Assembly (NCBI GenBank): GCA_017052515.1 | Contig: JAFHKR010000039.1 | Location: forward strand, 1,984,001-2,048,000 | Direction of reading: 5' to 3' | Length of the DNA: 64,000 bases | Source: Fictibacillus nanhaiensis | GTDB lineage: Bacteria > Bacillota > Bacilli > Bacillales > Fictibacillaceae | Part shown: positions 17,718-25,612 of the stretch, in pieces | Layout: every line of letters starts with the position of its first letter | Position numbering within the stretch: position 1 is the first letter of the stretch | The notes under the pieces: generated by a model | The model's input: the letters and a program-made list of their open reading frames with translations, nothing else | Databases searched by the model: none | Told to the model about the DNA's origin: nothing | Position numbers and translations under genes: made by a program

Positions 17718-18005
17718 TTAACTTGCTCTTTTGTATTTTTTACCTTTCTTGCCGATCTCATACAATCCTGTTGCGGCTAAGCCAGCTATTCCTCCAGACC
17801 ATAAACGTAGTTCTACATTCATCTCCGTAACAGGAGCAGCTAACCATCCAATGATCAATCCCATAAAAAAACTAATAATGGGTATATATTTTTTCGGAAT
17901 CGGGAAAGTACGTTTTAAGAGCTCCATCATCGCTGTTACCAAAGGAGCTAATAGTGATGAAAACATGAGTACTTGCTCCAACAGGACCACCCCCCCTTTT
18001 TTCAT
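17718..18005 (-). CDS. Phage-type holin (A118 holin-like)
   Basis: A 95-residue protein with three hydrophobic segments and a strongly basic tail (IGKKGKKYKRAS), similar in length and pattern to the Listeria phage A118 holin family (LLEQVL...LLAPLVTAMMELLKRTF, IPIISFFMGLIIGW, WSGGIAGLAATGLYEI). Holins form membrane lesions that release endolysin. No phage genes or cell-wall hydrolase are nearby, so this is a solitary gene. The ATG at 18005 has AAGGAAGG 8 nt upstream; a TTG eight codons further in, behind a G-run, is an alternative start. Confidence 0.7.
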   Translation of the reverse strand: MKKGGVVLLEQVLMFSSLLAPLVTAMMELLKRTFPIPKKYIPIISFFMGLIIGWLAAPVTEMNVELRLWSGGIAGLAATGLYEIGKKGKKYKRAS

Positions 18006-18197
18006 AAGCACGACCTTCCTTTAGTAAATTAAAGATTCAAGCTTCATAACTTATTTCCTGCCAAAATAAAAAATTACTTTTTGTCCCATGCGTCATATAT
18101 CAGATTGCATAAAATAAAGTGCCATGATTTTTTTCGGTTATTTTATTGAAATGAGTCAATACTATTGGTAATGAAAGGCAAGACAGGAGTGAGTTTT

Positions 18198-18410
18198 ATG
18201 GTAAAAGGTGACGATCTTTTTTTAATACGCTTAGAAGCAAACGAAATTTCCTGGTGGGAGTATGCTAGAAATGTTTCACCAGTTTCCAGACCAAAGCAAT
18301 ATCTAACATATTGGTCATTTTTAAAAAATAGAGGTAAGTTACCTAGGCGGTTAGTTAAAGAAGCAGAATGGCGTATGGAAGCTAGAAGAAAAGGCTTGTT
18401 AGATACATGA
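18198..18410 (+). CDS. Small basic protein of unknown function
   Basis: A 70-residue soluble protein, rich in Arg, Trp and Lys (LEANEISWWEYARN, PRRLVKEAEWRMEARRKGLL). I recognise no family. The start is supported by CAGGAGTGAG four to five bases before the ATG; the longer upstream frame has no site. It is followed by a strong bidirectional terminator. A nucleic-acid-binding role is possible from its charge but unsupported. Confidence 0.65.
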   Translation: MVKGDDLFLIRLEANEISWWEYARNVSPVSRPKQYLTYWSFLKNRGKLPRRLVKEAEWRMEARRKGLLDT

Positions 18411-18420
18411 TACTTAACGT

Positions 18421-18453
18421 AAAAAGCAAAAGACCCTGAGAAAGGGCCTTTTG
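18421..18453. terminator. Bidirectional terminator
   Basis: AAAGCAAAAGaCCCT / AGGGcCTTTTGCTTT stem flanked by A and T runs, between two convergent small genes. Confidence 0.88.
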
Positions 18454-18461
18454 CTTTATTT

Positions 18462-18650
18462 TTAATTATGTAATTTTTTTAAAAGGCTGTTCAATCTTCT
18501 TACTTTTGATTCTTGATCTGGCTTGAGCTCGTACTCTAAGTCCTTTAGCTCAGAATCAACAACTTCATATGCGTAGCCTTGACTAAGTAATGCTTCAATT
18601 AACAATTCTTTCTCTTCATCAGTAAGATTTACTTTCGCGTTAGAATTCAA
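18462..18650 (-). CDS. Small acidic helical protein of unknown function
   Basis: A 62-residue, Glu/Leu-rich protein (VNLTDEEKELLIEALLSQGYAYE..., KVRRLNSLLKKLHN) likely to be two or three helices. It has a TTG start with GAGAGGGGG eight bases upstream, which supports it as a real gene. I recognise no family. It lies 92 nt downstream of the c-di-GMP-riboswitch gene but is separated from it by an AT-rich hairpin. Confidence 0.62.
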   Translation of the reverse strand: MNSNAKVNLTDEEKELLIEALLSQGYAYEVVDSELKDLEYELKPDQESKVRRLNSLLKKLHN

Positions 18651-18712
18651 TTGTTAATCCCCCTCTCGTGTATGCATCCATTATAACGTGAGGGTTTTAA
18701 GATTATCCTTAC

Positions 18713-18739
18713 TAAAAAATTGGAAATTTTAAATTTCCA
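18713..18739 (-). terminator. Terminator after the riboswitch-controlled membrane peptide gene
   Basis: TGGAAATTT / AAATTTCCA on the minus strand, followed by a U-rich run; the stem is AT-rich and probably moderate in strength. Confidence 0.6.
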
Positions 18740-18742
18740 TAC

Positions 18743-18928
18743 TTAACTTGTAATAAACACCCAGGCAATTGCACCTAAAATAATTAAAATATTTGTAAAT
18801 ACATCTACGATTCTGCTATCTTTCTTCAGCTTGTTTCCAGTGAAAAACAGTAAAAGCCCGATAAAAAAAATCGTTGCTAAATAAAATCCAATCGCTGACC
18901 ATGAAAAAAATAATAAGTGCTGATCCAA
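18743..18928 (-). CDS. Two-helix membrane peptide under a c-di-GMP-I riboswitch
   Basis: A 61-residue protein with two predicted membrane helices (about 6-31 and 41-60) separated by a basic loop (GNKLKKDSR). I recognise no family. It starts with TTG six bases after AGGGGGG. The interest lies in the leader: a complete c-di-GMP-I aptamer ends 34 nt upstream, so this peptide is the direct target of the second messenger. An AT-rich terminator follows, so it is probably a one-gene unit. Role unknown; regulated small membrane peptides often bind larger membrane enzymes. Confidence 0.7.
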   Translation of the reverse strand: MDQHLLFFSWSAIGFYLATIFFIGLLLFFTGNKLKKDSRIVDVFTNILIILGAIAWVFITS

Positions 18929-18962
18929 TGATATCCCCCCTAAATGATTTCATAAATCGAAG

Positions 18963-19049
18963 GATAATTTCGTAAGGTAGCTGGCTGGCATAAATAAATG
19001 AAGCCCCTATAGCTTTGCGTCCTCACTTTTCAATGAGTTTGCCTTTATC
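18963..19049 (-). promoter_or_regulatory. Cyclic di-GMP-I (GEMM) riboswitch
   Basis: On the minus strand: GATAAAGGCAAACTCATT, then the GAAA tetraloop hairpin CTCATTgaaaAGTGAG, then GACGCAAAGC, AGGGGC and ATGCCAGCCAGCTACC, and TTATC to close P1. These are the conserved blocks of the GEMM-I aptamer in the right order and spacing. No intrinsic terminator lies between the aptamer and the AGGGGGG ribosome binding site 34 nt on, so control may act on translation start. Confidence 0.88.
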
Positions 19050-19107
19050 AAACGATTTATGGCAGTCTGTCTTCACGATTGTATATTAAAATTACGAGAC
19101 GTTCTTC

Positions 19108-19139
19108 CTATTTTCTAGGTATATTATATCAGAAAATAG
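19108..19139. promoter_or_regulatory. Inverted repeat around a TATAAT box, upstream of the c-di-GMP riboswitch
   Basis: CTATTTTCT and AGAAAATAG are perfect 9-nt inverted arms separated by 14 nt containing, on the minus strand, GATATAATATACC. This could be an operator over a -10 box or a weak hairpin. Direction and use are inferred. Confidence 0.35.
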
Positions 19140-19176
19140 TTAAGGAGGCTTATTATTTTTTTACTATTTAAAAGAT

Positions 19177-19365
19177 TTAACTTATATGATTTTCTTGATC
19201 GATAAATTGAGCATTCTTCCACTCTAACTCTAGTTCGCTTAATGTAAAATCGATTAGGTGCCTATGGTCTTCATACCCATATAAACCTCTATGGATAAGA
19301 TGTTGTATGAGTCGCTGTTTACGTCCTTCAACCGCTCTTCGCAGTTGTCCTTTATGGGAATCCAT
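19177..19365 (-). CDS. FbpA-like small basic protein
   Basis: A 62-residue protein with the pattern LRRAVEGRKQRLIQHLI...GYEDHRHLIDFTLSELELEW, which fits the Fur-regulated basic protein A family (PF13076). B. subtilis FbpA is made under iron limitation together with the sRNA FsrA. AAAGGAG lies 8 nt before the ATG. I see no good Fur box in the upstream 60 nt, so iron control is not shown here; many family members are of unknown role. Confidence 0.55.
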   Translation of the reverse strand: MDSHKGQLRRAVEGRKQRLIQHLIHRGLYGYEDHRHLIDFTLSELELEWKNAQFIDQENHIS

Positions 19366-19438
19366 GATATCTTCTCCTTTAGATCATTATTGCTATCTAT
19401 TGTAACCACATCAAAGAAGATTCAAGCATGAAGACAAA

Positions 19439-19470
19439 CAAAAAAGCTCCCTTATCATAAAGGAACTTTT
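19439..19470 (-). terminator. Terminator of the small gene at about 19484-19648
   Basis: AGTTCC...GGGAGCT stem with a short loop on the minus strand, followed by six U. Confidence 0.7.
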
Positions 19471-19483
19471 AACGAGATTCGTT

Positions 19484-19648
19484 CTAGTGTAAGACAGATT
19501 TACTCCATTGTTCATAAACTGAATTAGGGGCATTCCAACATAGCCAGGAAACCATGGTTTTAATCCCATGTTGACTTACTTCCCAATACTCCCAGCGCCG
19601 TTTGGAGAGATTTTCATAAATTCCTGTTTCATTCACCCAACCGTCCAT
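19484..19648 (-). CDS. Small Trp-rich protein of unknown function
   Basis: A short gene of about 54 codons starting at the ATG at 19648 behind TAGGAGGCG six bases upstream. It begins MDGWVNETGIYENLSKRRWE and continues with YWEVSQHGIKTMVSWLCWNA, giving six tryptophans. The exact 3' end is uncertain: my reading frame near 19500 is one base out of step with the expected stop just before the terminator at 19439-19470, so the end coordinate is approximate. The ribosome binding site, composition and terminator argue for a real gene. I recognise no family. Confidence 0.45.
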   Translation of the reverse strand: MDGWVNETGIYENLSKRRWEYWEVSQHGIKTMVSWLCWNAPNSVYEQWSKSVLH

Positions 19649-19813
19649 ATCAAACGCCTCCTATTCATCTACTTTATAAAAAGTTCTTTTTTGTTCGTTT
19701 ATTTCCTCTTTTTTAGGGTTTGTAAAACTTCGACAAAAGGAAACATAATTTTACAAGACGTTGTTATTGTACGAATAAACCAGACATGTCATACATAACC
19801 AGGGAGAATAAAA

Positions 19814-20389
19814 ATGAAATTATGGAATTTACCAACTCTTGACTTAGCAAAAAAACTTCTCGGTATGAAATTGATTCATGTCGATGATAACGGAATAACA
19901 TCTGGATACATCGTGGAAACAGAAGCCTATCTCGGACCTGAAGATCGTGCTGCTCATTCGTATAACAATCGCAGAACTGCTAGAACAGAAGTGATGTATG
20001 GTGAAGCAGGTATGATTTATACCTATTTTATTTATGGAATGCATGTGTGTTTTAATATCGTTTCGGGCCCTTTACATAAACCTGAAGCTATTCTCATTAG
20101 AGCACTTCAACCGATTGAGGGAATTGAAAAAATGAAGAAAAGAAGAGCGAGTGCAAAGAATGAGATTCAACTTACAAACGGTCCTGGTAAACTAAGTAAA
20201 GCAATGGGGTTTACACTAAGTGATAATGGCAAGAAATTGAATGAGGAAAATATACGAATAGAAGAAGGAATGAATATCGTACCAGATGAAATTATCTCTG
20301 GCCCTCGTATAGGAATACAATATGCCGAAGAGGCCGTTCATTACCCTTATCGGTTCTGGATAAAAAACAACCCTTACGTATCACGTTAA
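19814..20389 (+). CDS. aag: 3-methyladenine DNA glycosylase (AAG/MPG family)
   Basis: A 191-residue base-excision enzyme removing alkylated purines. It contains GYIVETEAYLGPEDRAAHSY with the catalytic Glu, the MYGEAGMIYTYFIYGMHVCFNIV core and LTNGPGKLSKAMG, all hallmarks of the AAG fold (B. subtilis YxlJ). The start follows CAGGGAG. It is convergent with the membrane protein downstream and shares a bidirectional terminator. Confidence 0.93.
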   Translation: MKLWNLPTLDLAKKLLGMKLIHVDDNGITSGYIVETEAYLGPEDRAAHSYNNRRTARTEVMYGEAGMIYTYFIYGMHVCFNIVSGPLHKPEAILIRALQPIEGIEKMKKRRASAKNEIQLTNGPGKLSKAMGFTLSDNGKKLNEENIRIEEGMNIVPDEIISGPRIGIQYAEEAVHYPYRFWIKNNPYVSR

Positions 20390-20405
20390 TACGCAGGGTT
20401 GTTTT
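20363..20405. terminator. Bidirectional terminator between aag and the membrane protein
   Basis: CAACCCT...CGTAT / AATACG...AGGGTTG stem, A-run on the left and TTTT on the right, overlapping both stop codons. Confidence 0.85.
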
Positions 20406-21075
20406 CTTTGTTTGTTGAAATTGTAACATCCTCTTCCTGCATGTAATCAACCGTTGTCGTACGGTTAGTATCTTGCATCCATGCTAGATGATAGTACGTT
20501 TGTTTTTTCATAGCAACATATTTAGCTTGCATGATCAACAGCCAGGAAAGAATAAACAGAGTTGTTTTTAATACGTTTTCTGCATTTACTTCAGCTGCCT
20601 CGATCGGTAGTACATTCACTGAAATGCTTGAAAGCAATCCTATTATCACAGCACCTAGTATGAACAACGGCTGGTTCGCACGTAAAAAACGTAACCGATG
20701 CTGTAAATAGTTTTGTAGTGACAAACGTTCTTGTGCATTGAATTGAAGGTATCTGCTCTTAGCCGATTTGGCATTGGCCAATAATCCTTTAGATCGATCT
20801 TTTTTCCAAAGTGACTTCATAAATAGAGCAAATTCAATATCGTTAACGGGTTCGTTATTCATTTTTCTGTGAATAAAGTTATGAGCTTGATAGAAGGTAA
20901 TTGCGTTCTGTACAAGCATAAGCAATACGTATCCTGCGATGATCGTAAGTGAAAAGACAAACCAAAAAGAGTTCATCGCACTCTCTATTAACTCGATGAT
21001 AGGATGAATGACGGTTTGAATCTGTACCCATATGATCTTTGCAGCAAGCGTTAGTATCTCTAGCCATTTTTCCAA
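20386..21075 (-). CDS. Four-helix membrane protein of unknown function
   Basis: A roughly 229-residue membrane protein with an N-terminal hydrophobic segment, one strong helix near 40-60 (FVFSLTIIAGYVLLMLV), a long basic cytoplasmic stretch (FIHRKMNNEP..., KSAKSRYLQF) and two late helices (PLFILGAVIIGLLSSISV, LKTTLFILSWLLIM). I recognise no family. The upstream GTG overlaps the GGAG site, so the TTG at 21075, eight bases after GGAG, is more likely. It is monocistronic. Confidence 0.65.
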   Translation of the reverse strand: MEKWLEILTLAAKIIWVQIQTVIHPIIELIESAMNSFWFVFSLTIIAGYVLLMLVQNAITFYQAHNFIHRKMNNEPVNDIEFALFMKSLWKKDRSKGLLANAKSAKSRYLQFNAQERLSLQNYLQHRLRFLRANQPLFILGAVIIGLLSSISVNVLPIEAAEVNAENVLKTTLFILSWLLIMQAKYVAMKKQTYYHLAWMQDTNRTTTVDYMQEEDVTISTNKENNPAY

Positions 21076-21182
21076 GAAGATCACTCCGAAATCTCATTAT
21101 GTATCTTCTTATTTTAACATGATTTTTCCTCTGTGCTTACATTTATTTACTCAACCTTAACAAACTAATGATATCCGCATAT

Positions 21183-21220
21183 AAAAAAGGCCACAGTAGG
21201 TATATTCACTGTGACCTTTT
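21183..21220 (-). terminator. Terminator of gltT
   Basis: AAAAGGtCACAGT / ACTGTGgCCTTTT stem followed by U residues on the minus strand. Confidence 0.88.
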
Positions 21221-21230
21221 AAAGCATTAT

Positions 21231-22466
21231 TTAAGCACTCACTTCATGTTCACGAGTTCCAAGATGTTTATCTTCCCCTTTATCAACGATTACCGCACAA
21301 GCAGCATCACCTGTGATGTTAACAGCTGTTCTAAGCATATCAAGAAGTCTATCAACACCTAGGATTAGAGCAATCCCCTCGACAGGTAATCCTACAGAGT
21401 TCAATACCATCGCTAACATGATCAATCCAACTCCAGGAACACCTGCTGTACCGATACTTGCAAGTACCGCTGTTAAGATAACGGTAAGCATTTCTGTGAT
21501 ACCCAAATTAACATCGTAAACTTGCGCGATAAAGATTGTCGCAACACCTTGCATGATGGCTGTTCCATCCATGTTGATCGTTGCGCCAAGCGGTTGGACA
21601 AATCCACTGATTGATTTTCGAACACCCAGATTCTCTTGAGCTGTTTTCATTGAGATCGGAAGTGTTGCATTTGAACTTGATGTACTGAATGCTACTGACA
21701 TTGCTGGTGCAAAGCCTTTAAAGAACCAAATCGGACTCTTCTTTGCAAATAGTGCGATCGAACCTCCATAGGCTACAACAGAGTGAATGAATAAAGCTAA
21801 AATAACTACACTCATGTATAATCCCATCGCTTTAATCGCATCCATACCTTGACTTCCAACTGCTGATGCAATTAAAGCAAAAGCACCATATGGAGCAAAT
21901 TTCATGATCAGGTTTACGAGGTACATCATAATATCGTTACCTTGCTCGATTAAATCCATCACACCTTTAGTCTTGCTACCTAACATGGTTAAAGCGAATC
22001 CTACAAATACAGAGAATGCAATAATTTGAAGCATGTTTCCTTCAGCCATTGCTTGAATAGGGTTAGTAGGAATGATATTCAGTAGCGTATCTGTTACTGC
22101 CGGTGCTTCTTGTTGCTCGAACTTGGCACCTTCTGTTTTAAAATCCCCTACACCAGGTTTAAAGACAAGTGCTAAAGCCATAGCAATAATAATAGCAATC
22201 GTTGTAGTTCCTAAGAAATAACCAACTGTTTTTGCCCCAACTCTTCCAAGTTTCTTTGGATCACCTAAACCTGCAGTTCCTAATACGATTGAGAAGAAGA
22301 CGATTGGGACAACCAACATTTTAATAAGGTTTAAGAACAATGTCCCAACTGGTTTCAAAACATATTTATCCAGAGTTGAGAATGCATCAGGCACAGCTAG
22401 ATTAAGAATAAGACCTGCAACTACACCAAGTGCTAGAGCAATTAAAATTTTTGTAGATAATTTCAT
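21231..22466 (-). CDS. gltT: Dicarboxylate/amino acid:cation symporter (GltT/GltP type)
   Basis: A 411-residue DAACS transporter (glutamate/aspartate:Na+ or H+). Family landmarks are the HP1 serine-rich loop (AFSTSSSNATLPISM), the unwound TM7 motif NMDGTA and the HP2 region (GTAGVPGVGLIMLAM), followed by DRLLDMLRTAVNITGDA with the substrate-binding Asp/Arg/Asn. AAGGGGG precedes the ATG by about ten bases. Its 5' leader contains a c-di-AMP (ydaO) riboswitch and terminator, so uptake is predicted to be switched off when c-di-AMP is high. Confidence 0.93.
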   Translation of the reverse strand: MKLSTKILIALALGVVAGLILNLAVPDAFSTLDKYVLKPVGTLFLNLIKMLVVPIVFFSIVLGTAGLGDPKKLGRVGAKTVGYFLGTTTIAIIIAMALALVFKPGVGDFKTEGAKFEQQEAPAVTDTLLNIIPTNPIQAMAEGNMLQIIAFSVFVGFALTMLGSKTKGVMDLIEQGNDIMMYLVNLIMKFAPYGAFALIASAVGSQGMDAIKAMGLYMSVVILALFIHSVVAYGGSIALFAKKSPIWFFKGFAPAMSVAFSTSSSNATLPISMKTAQENLGVRKSISGFVQPLGATINMDGTAIMQGVATIFIAQVYDVNLGITEMLTVILTAVLASIGTAGVPGVGLIMLAMVLNSVGLPVEGIALILGVDRLLDMLRTAVNITGDAACAVIVDKGEDKHLGTREHEVSA

Positions 22467-22561
22467 AATAAAAGTACCCCCTTTGTTATAATTTTCTTAC
22501 TATTTTACGTGCAATACCCTTGAAGAAATTTATACTTATACATGCCCTATTTGTTGCATAT

Positions 22562-22800
22562 AAAAACCCACCGAAAATAGAGAGGATTTTCCGTGGGAAT
22601 ACACCGCAACACATAGACTTAGCCCATGTATAGAGTTCTCTCTCCAAAAACGCTTACGAGGTTAGCTGTCGGATTAGGAAATTGAGAGTTGTCCCTTTTG
22701 TGCAAGCACAAATTCATCCCAAGGCTTAAAAGCCGAATTGTGGTTCCCCCGCCTCTAAATATTCTGTCGAATAGAACATTAGAATTCAGCGAATCATATA
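22562..22800 (-). promoter_or_regulatory. Cyclic di-AMP (ydaO-yuaA) riboswitch with terminator, upstream of gltT
   Basis: The minus strand holds the conserved ydaO blocks in order: TTAGAGGCGGGGGAACCA, GGGATGAATT, then ATCCGACAGCTAACC with CTCGTAAGCG. A terminator follows at 22562-22597: CCCAC-gg-AAAAT / ATTTT-cg-GTGGG then five U. It lies between a SigA promoter and the symporter start. Confidence 0.92.
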
Positions 22801-22812
22801 TAATATGCTCTA

Positions 22813-22842
22813 ATTTTATCAACATACATAAATTTTTGTCAA
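22813..22842 (-). promoter_or_regulatory. SigA promoter of the gltT riboswitch transcript
   Basis: TTGACA (22837-22842), 18-nt spacer, TAAAAT (22813-22818); transcription would begin just before the aptamer. Confidence 0.7.
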
Positions 22843-22980
22843 GAAAACGCGCCATACTTATTTATTCCAATTAATTGTTTCACAATGAATGTTTTTCCAT
22901 ATTCTCACTTCTACCCCATAAGCATGTGAAAAAAAAACGAATGATGTAGAAGGTTCTATTTTTCAGGGAGGTATTTATAA

Positions 22981-23175
22981 ATGAAAATTGTATTTTATGA
23001 AAAAGGTGACTTAAGTATTATCGTTGGAGCATCGAAGCTAAAAGGTGAACTGACGATTGAACAAATAAAGAACGAAAGCGAAAAAAAGGCAAAAGAACTA
23101 GGTGAATTATTAGGCCGTGAAATCGGATTTTTAATCGACATGAACGGAAAATTAGATACTCAATTCAAAAAATAA
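22981..23175 (+). CDS. Small cytoplasmic protein of unknown function
   Basis: A 64-residue protein (VFYEKGDLSIIVGASKLKGEL..., KKAKELGELLGREIGFLIDM) with a strand-strand-helix-strand look and no signal peptide. I recognise no family. AGGGAGGT lies before the ATG and a strong palindromic terminator follows, which supports it as a real single gene. Confidence 0.62.
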   Translation: MKIVFYEKGDLSIIVGASKLKGELTIEQIKNESEKKAKELGELLGREIGFLIDMNGKLDTQFKK

Positions 23176-23201
23176 AAACCGGGATATCCCGGTTTTTTTT
23201 T
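23174..23201. terminator. Bidirectional terminator
   Basis: AAAACCGGGATATCCCGGTTTT perfect palindrome with T and A runs; serves the small gene on the plus strand and the iron ABC operon on the minus strand. Confidence 0.88.
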
Positions 23202-23913
23202 ATACATATGCTAATGATAACTTTTCTTTACTCTTCTGTAATACCATTTCCGGCCGACCTTCATCTTGAATCTTTCCATTGTTCATTAGTATAATACGAT
23301 CCCCAATAGCACGAGCATCCTCTTCATCGTGAGTAACAAATATAGAAGTGATTCCAGTACGTTTGAGGATTTCTTGTAACTCATCACGAATCTGTAATTG
23401 CAGCTTAGAGTCAAGATTACTAAAAGGTTCATCAAACATGATCAAAGATGGATTTGGAGCCATAGCTCTTGCTAATGCTACACGCTGCTGTTGACCACCG
23501 CTCAATTCATAAGGATAACGGGAAGCATAGTCCTCCATACCTACAATAGTCAATAATTCTTCCATTCTTGCTTGTTTCTGTTTACGATTCATTTTTGTTA
23601 AGCCAAATTTTATGTTCTTTTCAACTGTCATATGAGGAAACAAAGCATAATCTTGAAAAACCAAACCAACGCCACGTTTTTCTGGCTGGACAAAACGGAA
23701 TGTATCATTCATGACTGCCTGATCGATCAGAATTGATCCTTTCGATGGCACTTCTAGCCCTGCTATAAGACGAAGTAACGTACTTTTCCCACTGCCGCTT
23801 TCTCCTAAGATTACTGAAACTTCTCCCTGTTTAAAGCTTAGAGACAGGTTTTCGAACAGAGGTTTTTGCGAATTTTTGTAACGAAACGTTAAGTCTTTGA
23901 TTTGAACAAACAT
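23200..23913 (-). CDS. Ferric iron ABC importer ATPase (FbpC-like)
   Basis: A 237-residue ABC ATPase with Walker A GESGSGKST, signature LSGGQQQR, Walker B LIMFDEPFSNLD and THDEEDA. It is of the FbpC/FutC/PotA type; it ends soon after the nucleotide-binding domain (MVLQKSKEKLSLAYV), so the regulatory extension is minimal. The start at 23913 has AAAAGGAG; its ATG shares one base with the permease stop (TAATG), so the genes are coupled. It is the last gene of an operon with a Fur-controlled promoter. Confidence 0.9.
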   Translation of the reverse strand: MFVQIKDLTFRYKNSQKPLFENLSLSFKQGEVSVILGESGSGKSTLLRLIAGLEVPSKGSILIDQAVMNDTFRFVQPEKRGVGLVFQDYALFPHMTVEKNIKFGLTKMNRKQKQARMEELLTIVGMEDYASRYPYELSGGQQQRVALARAMAPNPSLIMFDEPFSNLDSKLQLQIRDELQEILKRTGITSIFVTHDEEDARAIGDRIILMNNGKIQDEGRPEMVLQKSKEKLSLAYV

Positions 23914-25553
23914 TATTTTGGCTCCTTTTCTAAAACTCTGTGTAAAAAGAAGATCGAAAGTGCACTTATACAAATAATCACCATGGATGAAACAGAGGCT
24001 TCGTGAATACGTTCATCGCTTGCATATTGAAATGTTTTTGTAGCCAACGTATAGAAGTTAAAAGGCTGCAGGATAAGAGTGAGAGGCAGCTCTTTTAAAA
24101 TATCTACGAAAACTAGAATGAAACCACCAGCAATCGCACCTTTGATCATTTTGATATCTACTTTAAAGAATGTCTTTGTCACTGACATCCCTAATGTTCT
24201 TGAAGCTTCTGTAAAAACGGTTCCTACTTTATCAAAACCTGATTCGATCGAGTTAAAACCAACGGCAAGAAAGCGAACAACATAAGCAAAGATCAGCATA
24301 CTAATACTGAGGCTTAGTACAAGTGTTGGCTCTAACCCAAGCCATTCGTATAACGATATGACCTTTTGATCTAGGAAGAGAAATAAAGTAAGGACGCCTA
24401 TAGCAATTACAGCTCCCGGGATTGAATAGCCTAGAACCGTAATTTTTGAAAAAAACTTTCCGGTCCAACCTTTTGAAAGACGACTAAAGTTAGCGATGAT
24501 TAAAGCCACCATTATGATAAGAAGTGAACCTACAGCAGCAACAAAAACTGAATTCCAGATCAAATCTGCAAATGCAGCACTTAAAATCACGTCATAAGTC
24601 ATATACACCCAATGTAAAAGCTGTATAAAAGGAATGGCGAAAGCTAGAGCAAATAAAGAAAGAAAAAAAGATAGCACAGCAAACTTTTTCCAACCTTTAA
24701 GTTCTTTAGGTTGTAACGGGCGGACTTTTGAAGTGGAATAACTATACTGTTTTCTGCCTCTTATTACTTTTTCTAAGATCAAGATCAAAACTACGATAAA
24801 CATCAAAGTACCCGCTAACTTGATAGCTGAATAGATATCCCCCATCCCAAACCACGCTTGAAATATGGCTGTACTAAAGGTTTGAATACCGAAATACTTT
24901 ACTACCCCGTAATCATTGAAGACTTCAAGAATGACTAAGCTAACACCACCTACAATCGCTGCACGTGATACAGGAAGGACGACTTGTATAAATGTCATGA
25001 ACGATCCTTTGCCTAGCAACCGTGCATTCTCAATCAGTGATGATGACTGATTTTCTAAGAAACTTTTTGTGATGATATATACATATGGATACAGGAACAT
25101 CGTAAAGATAAAAACAGCACCGGGAATGTTCATGATGTCAAAGAACTTTTGGTCCACTTTTATACCAAACTGGTTCCTTAATGACGTTTGAATGACACCT
25201 GTATAATTTAAAATGCCATGGTACGTATAAGCCCCAATGTAAGGTGGAATCGCAAGCGGGAGGATAAGACCCCACTTAAAGAACCGATGCATCGGAACTT
25301 TATATGCGGAAACTAGCCATGCCGCACTTACCCCGATTAACACTGTGAAAAGACCAGTAAAACTAACGAGTGTTACGGAATTTACGATATAATTTTTCAA
25401 CATATACTCTTTAATGTGTTCCCAATTCTCATTACTCTCAGCGAATAACTGAACCATGATGAGCAAAGCCGGTAAAAGGATTAAAATAGAAAAAATCACA
25501 CTAAGCAAAGCCCAACTATTAAACTGTGATCTCATTTTTCGAATGTAATACAA
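23913..25553 (-). CDS. Ferric iron ABC importer permease (FbpB-like, fused two-half type)
   Basis: A 546-residue permease with about 12 helices, made of two homologous halves each with an EAA loop (RLLGKGSFMTFIQVVLPVSRAA near 175 and ASRTLGMSVTKTFFKVDIKMIKGA near 465). This double permease is typical of FbpB/SfuB ferric transporters. The upstream GTG overlaps the site AAGAAGGTGA; I favour the TTG at 25553, five to six bases after it. It sits between the binding protein and the ATPase genes. Confidence 0.87.
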   Translation of the reverse strand: MYYIRKMRSQFNSWALLSVIFSILILLPALLIMVQLFAESNENWEHIKEYMLKNYIVNSVTLVSFTGLFTVLIGVSAAWLVSAYKVPMHRFFKWGLILPLAIPPYIGAYTYHGILNYTGVIQTSLRNQFGIKVDQKFFDIMNIPGAVFIFTMFLYPYVYIITKSFLENQSSSLIENARLLGKGSFMTFIQVVLPVSRAAIVGGVSLVILEVFNDYGVVKYFGIQTFSTAIFQAWFGMGDIYSAIKLAGTLMFIVVLILILEKVIRGRKQYSYSTSKVRPLQPKELKGWKKFAVLSFFLSLFALAFAIPFIQLLHWVYMTYDVILSAAFADLIWNSVFVAAVGSLLIIMVALIIANFSRLSKGWTGKFFSKITVLGYSIPGAVIAIGVLTLFLFLDQKVISLYEWLGLEPTLVLSLSISMLIFAYVVRFLAVGFNSIESGFDKVGTVFTEASRTLGMSVTKTFFKVDIKMIKGAIAGGFILVFVDILKELPLTLILQPFNFYTLATKTFQYASDERIHEASVSSMVIICISALSIFFLHRVLEKEPK

Positions 25554-25612
25554 TATTTTCACCTTCTTTACTCATCAGCATTGTTCTTGTTGTTTGTTTT
25601 TACATGGAATTA

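Noticed and set aside
19366..19400. Fur box before the FbpA-like gene
   Set aside because: GATCATTATTGCTATC matches only a half-site; too many mismatches to the 19-bp consensus.
22619..22855. 78-codon minus-strand frame over the c-di-AMP riboswitch
   Set aside because: The conserved RNA motifs explain this segment and the frame has no ribosome binding site.
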